The translations under genes and the position numbers were made by a program. Source: Alphaproteobacteria bacterium UBA7371 (GTDB lineage: Bacteria > Pseudomonadota > Alphaproteobacteria > UBA8317). Taken from it: a DNA stretch of 5,331 nt. A model generated the notes under the pieces. That model was not told the DNA's origin and did no database searches. It was given only the letters and a program-made list of their open reading frames with translations. The stretch covers positions 1-5,331 of the forward strand of contig DKOD01000136.1 in the NCBI GenBank assembly GCA_002469865.1. Reading direction: 5' to 3'. Numbering within the stretch: the stretch's first letter is position 1; the number at the start of each line of letters is the position of its first letter. Shown piece after piece: positions 1-5,331 of this stretch.

Positions 1-149
1 TTTCCATGCTCATGGCGCAGACGAACGGTGTCACCACAAAGTGGGTTTCTCTTTTCCACGACCATACCGGAACCATCAAGGCCCTGAAGATTGTTGGGTT
101 GTCCAGCGTGGCGCATGATAACTTCTTGATAAAGACGGTCCACGCCCAT
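1..149 (-). CDS. sufU: SufU/IscU-like Fe-S scaffold or sulfur-transfer protein (partial, 3' end off window)
   Basis: Only the first 49 codons are present; the gene runs off the left edge. The peptide begins MGVDRLYQEVIMRH and contains NPLCGD, with Cys38 and Asp40. This matches the N-terminus of the IscU/SufU/NifU-N fold: the LYxxVI helix followed by the first metal-ligand Cys-x-Asp. In Bacillus SufU these two residues bind zinc and the protein accepts persulfide sulfur from SufS; in IscU they take part in holding a nascent cluster. Which role applies here cannot be read from the fragment, because the second and third cysteines and the SufU-specific insertion lie outside the window. The start is well supported: its ATG shares one base with the sufS stop (TGATG) and a GAGG lies 8 nt upstream. 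Position directly after sufS argues that it is the SufS partner, a job done by SufE in E. coli. Family is confident; the SufU rather than IscU label is inferred from context. Confidence 0.85.
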   Translation of the reverse strand, partial: MGVDRLYQEVIMRHAGQPNNLQGLDGSGMVVEKRNPLCGDTVRLRHEHG

Positions 150-1378
150 CAGCGAAACCTCGAGAAGAAACCATATGCTTGGTCGAGACCATCAAAAAAC
201 GCATCCACCTCAGCATGTGTGTTGTATATACCAAACGACGCGCGCGCCGTGGCCGTCTGGCCCAGTTCATGCATCAATGGTTGCGCACAATGATGACCAG
301 CGCGAATGGCAATGCCCTGTTGATCCAGAAAAGTGGACAGATCATGGGGATGCACCCCATCAACAGAAAAAGAAAAACATCCTGATCCAGATGGGTGGGC
401 AAAAGAAGTCAACCAATTACGTGATCTTGCTTGGTCCCGCATATGTTCTGCAAGCGCCATTTCATGGGCTTGCAGCTCATCAAAAGAATGACCTTGAAGA
501 TATTCAAGGGCTGCACCAAAACCCACAGCCTCAATAATGGCTGGGGTGCCAGCCTCAAGATGACCCGGTGATGGGGCATAGGTGACTTGATCCTTGGTGA
601 CCACGTCAATCATCTCACCGCCACCGCGAACAGGTTGCATCGCCTCAAGATGTTCTTTTTTTGCCCAAAGAACACCGATCCCGGTGGGCCCATAAAGCTT
701 GTGGGCCGTGAACGCGTAAAAATCCACGCCTGAAGCATCAAGACTAAGCTGTTGGTGCACCGCACCTTGGCAACCATCCAGCAACACAGGAATGCCCGCA
801 GCATGGGCAATATCCACCACTTTGGAAATATCCGTTACCGCCCCAGTGACATTTGATTGATGGGTTAGGGCAATCATCTTTGTGCGTGGCGTTATCAATC
901 CAGATAATTGGTCCAGATCCAGCCCAAAAACATCATCCATGGGCAAAAATTTAAGCACGGCACCATGTCTTTCGCGCAAAAAGTGCCAGGGAACAATATT
1001 GGCATGGTGCTCCAGAATAGAGATGATGATTTCATCACCAGGTTCGATATGTGGCCCGACAAAACCAGCCGCGACCATGTTGATGGCATCGGTGGCCCCC
1101 ATGGTGAAAACGATTTGTTCAGGTTTTGTGCCAGCAAAGTCGGCCACCATCCGGCGGGAATGTTCATAAGCATCTGTGGATTCAGAAGCCAATTGATGCA
1201 CACCGCGGTGAACATTGGCATAGGACGTGCTCATGAAATTTGCCATGGCATCAATAACCTTCTGCGGCTTCTGAGATGAAGCCGCAGAATCGAGATAAAT
1301 CAATTGTTTACCGTGTATATCTCTTGATAATATTGGGAAATCATTTCGGATTTGCGTAAGGGTATCGCTATTCATCAT
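149..1378 (-). CDS. sufS: SufS, class II (SufS/CsdA-type) cysteine desulfurase
   Basis: A PLP-dependent enzyme that removes sulfur from L-cysteine, leaving alanine and an enzyme persulfide for cluster assembly in the cytoplasm. The 409 aa length is normal for the family. Visible signatures: YLDSAASSQKP at 28-38, the PLP-stacking His in EHHAN (His124), the PLP-contacting Asp201 and Gln204 in DGCQ, the PLP lysine Lys227 in AHKLYGPTGIG, substrate-side Arg359 and Arg379, and the catalytic Cys364 in RAGHHCAQPLM. RxGHHC and HKLYGPTG mark it as class II, unlike the first desulfurase in this operon. The start is ambiguous: ATG ATG at 1378 and 1375, and the G-rich ribosome site is spaced 4 nt from the first and 7 nt from the second, so M2 may be the true start. 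It overlaps sufD upstream and touches sufU downstream. Small departures include HLEAGTP (274-280) where RFEAGTP is usual, and AHK for the common GHK. Confidence 0.97.
   Translation of the reverse strand: MMNSDTLTQIRNDFPILSRDIHGKQLIYLDSAASSQKPQKVIDAMANFMSTSYANVHRGVHQLASESTDAYEHSRRMVADFAGTKPEQIVFTMGATDAINMVAAGFVGPHIEPGDEIIISILEHHANIVPWHFLRERHGAVLKFLPMDDVFGLDLDQLSGLITPRTKMIALTHQSNVTGAVTDISKVVDIAHAAGIPVLLDGCQGAVHQQLSLDASGVDFYAFTAHKLYGPTGIGVLWAKKEHLEAMQPVRGGGEMIDVVTKDQVTYAPSPGHLEAGTPAIIEAVGFGAALEYLQGHSFDELQAHEMALAEHMRDQARSRNWLTSFAHPSGSGCFSFSVDGVHPHDLSTFLDQQGIAIRAGHHCAQPLMHELGQTATARASFGIYNTHAEVDAFFDGLDQAYGFFSRFR
158..161 (-). promoter_or_regulatory. ribosome binding site of sufU
   Basis: GAGG sits 8 nt ahead of the sufU ATG, within the last codons of sufS. 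It supports the start at 149 and re-initiation right after the sufS stop (TGATG). Confidence 0.6.
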
Positions 1379-2454
1379 GCAGCCCCCCTGGCCAGATGCA
1401 ACATGTCCTCATTGCTGGGAATGACATGCCCCATGAAGGGCGTGGCGGATTCCACAAGCCCTGAGAAAAACGCCTCCAGCAGCATGTCTCGCGCATCATC
1501 CTCGGCAATGCCACGGGACATCAAATAAAACAGGGCGTCCTTATCAAGTTGGCCAATAGCCGCCCCATGGGAACAGACGACGTCATCTTGAAAAATTTCC
1601 AACTCAGGTTTTCCATGATGCAGAGCGCCATCCTCCATCAGGACAACCTTGGACTCCTGGTAGGCTTCTGTTTGCGCCCCGGCTTCAGAAACATGAATTA
1701 AACCGTCAAAGCCGCTTACCGCACGATCATGCACCACACAGCGCACGTCTTGATTGCTCGTCGATTGCATGCCCAGATGGTCCACCCGAAACCTTAGATC
1801 GCGATGACGACCCGACTGCAAATGGTGACCGGCAAACAAATCGGCTTTGCAATTTGATGCCAACCGACAAGTAATTTCATCGCGCACATAACGCCCGCCA
1901 TGGGACAAGCTTAAAAATGCGAAGGAAGATTGTGCAGATTGCGTCACCTGCATATCGAACAATCTATGCCCACTTGCTGCCCCATCATGCTGCAAAAATT
2001 TCAAGCTTGCACCATGCGCAATTTGTATATTTATCCGCAGCCAAAGACTGGCATCAGCAGCAGCGCCATGAAAGCTGATGGATGATGTGGACGCATCTTC
2101 TAAGGTGATATTCAACTGCAATGGCAGGCTCCCATGTAACGAGGAAAAATCCAGCGTCACATCGTCAGACCTACCCAGAAAGATATCCAATTGAGGCACG
2201 GTTTTGTTGTTCATCAACATAGCATGGACATCTTCAGCATGCACCATTTTGGGAGCCAAATGACATTTGCTGCGCATATCTTGGGACATGCGCAAACCAT
2301 CCGCGGCAAACAACAAGCGACCATGGCCGCTATCTAAGTCATCGCCAACAGACCAATGTTGGGAAAAGGACGGCAAGTCGGCAAGTTGGCTGATTTTGCC
2401 ATGACGCCATCCTTCCGTCCGAGGGCCCGGGAGTAAAGATGCATCAAACATCAT
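1375..2454 (-). CDS. sufD: SufD, scaffold subunit of the SufBCD complex
   Basis: SufD pairs with SufB and SufC to form the ATPase scaffold on which Fe-S clusters are built; SufD is also linked to iron acquisition. The C-terminal third carries the family core: KPELEIF (282-288), DDVVCSHGA (290-298) with Cys294 and His296, which match the E. coli SufD Cys358/His360 cluster-site region, and GQLDKDALFYLMSRGI (301-316), followed by the C-terminal helices. The middle is the expected beta-helix type sequence but poorly conserved. At 359 aa it is clearly shorter than E. coli SufD (423 aa), with a reduced N-terminal part, although a TEGW stretch (13-16) resembles the conserved TExW near the N-terminus of the family. 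The start offers ATG ATG at 2454 and 2451, with GAGG 4 or 7 nt upstream, so M2 is plausible. It overlaps sufC by 4 bp (or 1 bp if M2 is used). Identification is secure from C-terminal motifs and position. Confidence 0.95.
   Translation of the reverse strand: MMFDASLLPGPRTEGWRHGKISQLADLPSFSQHWSVGDDLDSGHGRLLFAADGLRMSQDMRSKCHLAPKMVHAEDVHAMLMNNKTVPQLDIFLGRSDDVTLDFSSLHGSLPLQLNITLEDASTSSISFHGAAADASLWLRINIQIAHGASLKFLQHDGAASGHRLFDMQVTQSAQSSFAFLSLSHGGRYVRDEITCRLASNCKADLFAGHHLQSGRHRDLRFRVDHLGMQSTSNQDVRCVVHDRAVSGFDGLIHVSEAGAQTEAYQESKVVLMEDGALHHGKPELEIFQDDVVCSHGAAIGQLDKDALFYLMSRGIAEDDARDMLLEAFFSGLVESATPFMGHVIPSNEDMLHLARGAA
1383..1389 (-). promoter_or_regulatory. ribosome binding site of sufS, deciding between two adjacent ATGs
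   Basis: AGGGGGG inside the end of sufD is followed by CTGC and ATGATG, the same 4 nt / 7 nt geometry as at sufD. The second ATG (1375) is the better-spaced start, giving a TGATG junction with the sufD stop. Confidence 0.5.
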
Positions 2455-3206
2455 GCGGCCTCATAGGCAGCATAACCACTTTCTTCCAATTCTCGGGCCA
2501 AATCAGCGCCACCAGATGCAACAATTTTGCCAGCCGCCAGCACATGCACTTGGTCTGGAACAATATAATCCAAAAGGCGCTGATAATGGGTGATCACCAA
2601 GAACGATCTGGCCGGATCACGCATGCGGTTCACACCTTCGGCGACGATCTTAAGTGCATCAATATCAAGACCGGAATCTGTCTCATCCAACACCGCCATT
2701 TTGGGCGCCAGCATCGCAAGCTGAAGCGCTTCATTTCTTTTTTTCTCGCCGCCTGAGAAACCAACATTCAAGGGACGGCGCAACATGTCTTCGCTGATTT
2801 GCAAGGCGCGCGCCTCGGCCTTCACCTGGCGCATGAATTCCACCGTCGCTTGCTTCTCCTGGCCACGCGCTTTGGCAAGCGATTCCAATGCTGTCTTCAA
2901 AAAGGACATGTTGGCGACACCTGGAATTTCCACAGGATATTGAAGCGCCAAAAACATCCCGGCAGCCGCTCGTTCGCTCACATCCAACCCTAAGATGGAT
3001 TGGCCATCTAAGAGAATATCACCACCCACAATATCATAGCCTGGCCGGCCAGCCATGGCATAGGAAAGCGTTGATTTTCCAGCTCCATTTGGCCCCATGA
3101 TTGCATGAACTTCACCAGCAGGAACGACCAAATTCATGCCATTAATGATCCGCTTACCGCCAATTTCCACAGCGAGGTCGCATACCTCCAACATAGGATT
3201 GCTCAT
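2451..3206 (-). CDS. sufC: SufC, ABC-type ATPase of the SufBCD complex
   Basis: A soluble ABC ATPase that drives conformational change in the SufB-SufD scaffold; it is not a transporter. All nucleotide-binding elements are present in order: Walker A GPNGAGKST (38-46), Q-loop Gln89 in LALQYP, signature FSGGEKKR (150-157), Walker B ending in LDETDSGLD (173-181, with Asp174 and catalytic Glu175), and H-loop His207 in ITH. The SGGEKKRNE and DETDSGLDID stretches are specific to SufC among ABC proteins. The 251 aa length is normal. The chosen ATG overlaps the sufB stop as ATGA and has GAGGG about 10 nt upstream. A second Met at residue 5 (3194) would give the MLEV start common in the family and cannot be excluded. 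No transmembrane gene is adjacent, which agrees with the SUF role. Confidence 0.97.
   Translation of the reverse strand: MSNPMLEVCDLAVEIGGKRIINGMNLVVPAGEVHAIMGPNGAGKSTLSYAMAGRPGYDIVGGDILLDGQSILGLDVSERAAAGMFLALQYPVEIPGVANMSFLKTALESLAKARGQEKQATVEFMRQVKAEARALQISEDMLRRPLNVGFSGGEKKRNEALQLAMLAPKMAVLDETDSGLDIDALKIVAEGVNRMRDPARSFLVITHYQRLLDYIVPDQVHVLAAGKIVASGGADLARELEESGYAAYEAA
2459..2462 (-). promoter_or_regulatory. ribosome binding site of sufD, deciding between two adjacent ATGs
   Basis: GAGG lies within the last codons of sufC, followed by CCGC and ATGATG. Spacing is 4 nt to the first ATG and 7 nt to the second; 7 nt is nearer the usual optimum, favouring initiation at 2451. Confidence 0.55.
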
Positions 3207-4648
3207 CCAACACTTCCCTCAAGATTTATACCCAACAATTTTTGCGCTTCTGCAGCAAATTCCATGGGCAATTGTTGCAACACTTCCCGGCAGAAGCCAC
3301 TGACCAACAAGGCCACCGATTCCTCTTCACTCAAGCCACGTTGTTGGCAATAAAACAGCTGGTCCTCGGACAATTTTGATGTGGTTGCCTCATGCTCAAC
3401 CACCGCAGATGCGTTGCGGCTTTCAATATATGGGGTTGTGTGAGCGCCACATTGGGAACCAATTAACAAAGAATCACATTGTGTAAAATTCCGCGCATTG
3501 GCTGCTTTGGGATGTACCGAAACAAGCCCACGATATGTGGAGTTTGATCTGCCCGCGGAAATACCTTTGGCCACAATCCGAGATCTTGTGTTGGCGCCCA
3601 GATGAATCATCTTGGTGCCGGTGTCCGCCTGCTGCTTTTTGTTGGTCAAGGCGATGGAGTAAAACTCGCCCACCGACCCCTCGCCGCGCAGAACACATGA
3701 GGGGTATTTCCAAGTAATGGCAGAACCCGTCTCGACCTGTGTCCAAGAGATTTTGGAATTCTTGCCTGCGCATAAACCACGTTTGGTCACAAAATTGTAA
3801 ATGCCACCGCGACCTTCTTCATCGCCCGGATACCAATTCTGCACCGTGGAATATTTGATTTCTGCGTCATCCATCGCCACCAATTCAACCACCGCAGCGT
3901 GGAGCTGATTTTCGTCACGCATGGGTGCCGTGCAGCCCTCGAGATAGCTGACATAGGAACCTTCATCGGCGATAATAAGGGTGCGCTCAAATTGACCCGT
4001 GTTTTCAGCATTAATCCTGAAATAAGTGGACAATTCCATCGGGCATCTGGTGTTTTTCGGGATATACACAAAGGTCCCGTCAGAGAAAACTGCTGAATTC
4101 AAACAGGCATGCTTGTTGTCACTTACCGGAATGACGGCGCCCATGTATTTTTTCACCATATCCGGATAGCGATGAACTGCCTCGGAAATTGAGCAAAAGA
4201 TCACCCCTGCTTCTTCCAACTTGTCTTTAAAGGTCGTGGCCACGGAAACAGAATCAAACACCACATCAACCGCGACGCCTGCCAGCATCTCTTGCTCTTT
4301 TAATGGGATCCCCAATTTTTCATAAACTTCCAAAAGCTGGGGATCGACTTCATCTAGTGATTGTGGGCGATCGGCCATGGATTTTGGCGCTGACCAATAA
4401 GAAATGGCGTCATAGTCAAACGGAGGAATTTCAAGACGCGCCCAATCTGGATCAGGCAATGCCCGCCAACGTTTCAAAGCATCAAGACGAAATTCAAGGA
4501 GCCATTCAGGTTCGTTCTTCTTTGCCGAAATAGAACGAACAACATCCTCACTCAGCCCAGGAGCGATGGTTTCACTATCGATATCGCTCGAAAAGCCATA
4601 GCGATAATCAGATTGGACCAGATCTTCTATTTCGTCACGATTTTCCAT
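3203..4648 (-). CDS. sufB: SufB, main Fe-S cluster scaffold subunit
   Basis: SufB is the core subunit of SufBCD, accepting sulfur and assembling the cluster at the SufB-SufD interface. The 481 aa protein shows the full family pattern: YRYGF (15-19), ISAKKNEPEW (40-49), YLEGC (235-239) whose Cys239 matches the sulfur-accepting Cys254 of E. coli, WKYPSCVLRG (313-322), SAGRSNSTYRGLV (364-376), NFTQCDS (387-393) with Cys391 equivalent to E. coli Cys405, CGAHTTPYIE (400-409), and EHEATTS (418-424) with His419 and Glu420 matching His433/Glu434. The C-terminus LLGINLEGSVG is typical. The start is the only Met before the conserved N-terminus; its ribosome site is weak (GGGA close to the ATG). It follows the first desulfurase after a 74 bp gap that may carry its own promoter, and overlaps sufC by 4 bp. 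No missing key residue was seen. Confidence 0.98.
   Translation of the reverse strand: MENRDEIEDLVQSDYRYGFSSDIDSETIAPGLSEDVVRSISAKKNEPEWLLEFRLDALKRWRALPDPDWARLEIPPFDYDAISYWSAPKSMADRPQSLDEVDPQLLEVYEKLGIPLKEQEMLAGVAVDVVFDSVSVATTFKDKLEEAGVIFCSISEAVHRYPDMVKKYMGAVIPVSDNKHACLNSAVFSDGTFVYIPKNTRCPMELSTYFRINAENTGQFERTLIIADEGSYVSYLEGCTAPMRDENQLHAAVVELVAMDDAEIKYSTVQNWYPGDEEGRGGIYNFVTKRGLCAGKNSKISWTQVETGSAITWKYPSCVLRGEGSVGEFYSIALTNKKQQADTGTKMIHLGANTRSRIVAKGISAGRSNSTYRGLVSVHPKAANARNFTQCDSLLIGSQCGAHTTPYIESRNASAVVEHEATTSKLSEDQLFYCQQRGLSEEESVALLVSGFCREVLQQLPMEFAAEAQKLLGINLEGSVG
3216..3220 (-). promoter_or_regulatory. ribosome binding site of sufC
   Basis: GAGGG inside the 3' end of sufB lies about 10 nt ahead of the ATG at 3206. 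The spacing is a little long but still supports this start over the in-frame Met at residue 5, which has no comparable site at close range. Confidence 0.45.
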
Positions 4649-4685
4649 GATTCCCGACTATTTTGGTAGGTTTTCTATTTATTGG

Positions 4686-4714
4686 GATATAGGCCTCTCC
4701 TGGACACGCATCAA
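4686..4714 (-). promoter_or_regulatory. candidate sigma70-type internal promoter ahead of sufB
   Basis: On the minus strand TTGATG (4714-4709) is separated by exactly 17 nt from TATATC (4691-4686); each hexamer matches four of six consensus positions. It lies in the only intergenic gap (4722-4649) and would start transcription about 30 nt ahead of the sufB ATG. Such a site would let sufBCDSU be expressed separately from the upstream desulfurase. Matches this good occur by chance, so this is a suggestion only. Confidence 0.3.
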
Positions 4715-4722
4715 GCCCCACC

Positions 4723-5331
4723 TCATTGCTGCGACTGCAATAATTCCTGGTAAAAAACGCCAAATGCGCGAATGTCCTCAAAGCCGTTGGACCAACCAGC
4801 AGAAACACGAATGGCTCTTTTTGCCACATGCGTATCAAAACCCATCGCCTCAAGCACATGGGAGGGTGCCACTTTACCAGACGAACATGCAGATCCTGAA
4901 GAAAGAGAAAAACCCGCAATATCCGCCTTAATCAATTGAAGCTGGGCCTCCATTTTTGGCGCCACCAGACAGGACACCGGCAAGGGCCTACATGCATGCA
5001 TGCCCGCAACCATCAAATCAGGGCATATGACGCATAATTCCTCTTCCATACCCCTTAGCGCTTTGGTTAACAGCGCGTAACAATCTTGGTCTTCAATACT
5101 CGCCTTTAATGCATGGCCCATGGCCACAATTCCAGGCATATTTTCTGTGCCGGATCTGCGCCCCAATTCTTGTCCACCACCACGAATTAATGGCTCAAAT
5201 GAGAGCCCATCACGCAAAAGCAAGGCCCCAACCCCCTGGGGACCACCAAATTTATGGGCGGATATGGACATGCTGTCACAAACAAAAGCCCATGATTGGA
5301 TGGGGCATTTGCCAAAAAGCTGGACCGCGTC
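4723..5331 (-). CDS. class I (IscS/NifS-like) cysteine desulfurase (partial, 5' end off window)
   Basis: The C-terminal 202 residues of a PLP-dependent cysteine desulfurase are present; an estimated 170-190 N-terminal residues lie beyond the right edge. The frame stays open to the last base, starting DAVQLFGKCP, so the internal Met at 5271 is not the start. Motifs: DAVQ preceding the PLP lysine in SISAHKFGGPQGVG (lysine codon 5253-5251), RGGGQELGRRSGTEN, and the catalytic loop SSGSACSSGKVAPSHVLEAMG split around its Cys (codon 4887-4885). SGSACSSG on a long loop and AHKFGGPQG are class I marks, unlike the class II SufS downstream. It therefore probably represents the IscS-like enzyme that often precedes sufB in alphaproteobacterial suf operons. 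It should supply sulfur to SufBCD or to other acceptors such as tRNA thiolation; that division is inference. Annotators may call it iscS, nifS or a second sufS, so no symbol is given. Confidence 0.94.
   Translation of the reverse strand, partial: DAVQLFGKCPIQSWAFVCDSMSISAHKFGGPQGVGALLLRDGLSFEPLIRGGGQELGRRSGTENMPGIVAMGHALKASIEDQDCYALLTKALRGMEEELCVICPDLMVAGMHACRPLPVSCLVAPKMEAQLQLIKADIAGFSLSSGSACSSGKVAPSHVLEAMGFDTHVAKRAIRVSAGWSNGFEDIRAFGVFYQELLQSQQ

Noticed and set aside
175..537. Plus-strand open frame of 120 codons
   Set aside because: Lies fully antisense to the 3' part of sufS, whose motifs are unmistakable; the peptide shows no recognisable fold or family motif and no ribosome site stands out.
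908..1279. Plus-strand open frame of 123 codons
   Set aside because: Antisense to the N-terminal half of sufS, with low-complexity unrecognisable peptide; a shadow of the coding strand.
2451..3206. ABC transporter ATPase as an alternative identity for sufC
   Set aside because: SufC-specific signature and Walker B sequences, no membrane partner, and placement between sufB and sufD rule it out.
4658..4685. Near-repeat CTATTTTGG / CTATTTATTGG on the plus strand in the sufB leader
   Set aside because: Only two imperfect AT-rich copies; no stem-loop, terminator or array structure results.
4635..4931. Open frames on both strands (94 codons each) spanning the desulfurase end and the sufB leader
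   Set aside because: They overlap the well-supported C-terminus of the class I desulfurase in other frames and have no family-like sequence; the 74 bp gap itself is too short for a convincing extra gene.
4723..5271. A complete short desulfurase starting at the Met codon at 5271
   Set aside because: The frame continues upstream to the window edge with family sequence (DAVQ and following residues), and the PLP lysine lies only six residues after that Met, so this is the tail of a longer gene.
1..5331. Mobile elements, CRISPR arrays, tRNA or rRNA genes
   Set aside because: The window is almost fully coding for suf genes; no inverted-repeat ends, transposase motifs, spaced repeats or RNA gene signatures were seen.

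Overview
The window is one coherent minus-strand operon segment: a SUF-type iron-sulfur cluster assembly locus. In transcription order (right to left) it reads: a class I (IscS/NifS-like) cysteine desulfurase cut by the right edge, then sufB, sufC, sufD, sufS, and a SufU/IscU-like scaffold or sulfur-transfer gene cut by the left edge. No plus-strand gene is supported; every plus-strand open frame is an antisense shadow of these genes.

Organism: a class I desulfurase followed by sufBCD, sufS and an IscU-family gene fits Alphaproteobacteria, and several proteins resemble alphaproteobacterial forms. Base composition looks near balanced rather than GC-rich, which would suit a marine SAR116-like or other moderate-GC lineage. 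This assignment is inference from gene order and protein flavour; no 16S or other marker is present.

Region by region (minus strand): 5331-4723 is the C-terminal half of the first desulfurase, holding both the PLP lysine and the catalytic cysteine. 4722-4649 is the only real intergenic gap (74 bp), with a possible internal promoter. From 4648 to the left edge the genes are welded together by 1-4 bp overlaps: sufB/sufC (ATGA), sufC/sufD and sufD/sufS (both ATGATG), sufS/sufU (TGATG). This implies one transcript and translational coupling.

How the genes work together: SufS (and possibly the first desulfurase) takes sulfur from cysteine as a persulfide. SufU probably accepts or relays it, and the SufB-SufC-SufD ATPase scaffold builds an Fe-S cluster. 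The key catalytic residues are intact in all visible parts, so nothing looks degraded. The layout is a recognisable known system; the less ordinary points are the two desulfurases of different classes in one operon, the compact divergent SufD, the repeated ATGATG junction design, and the sufB leader.
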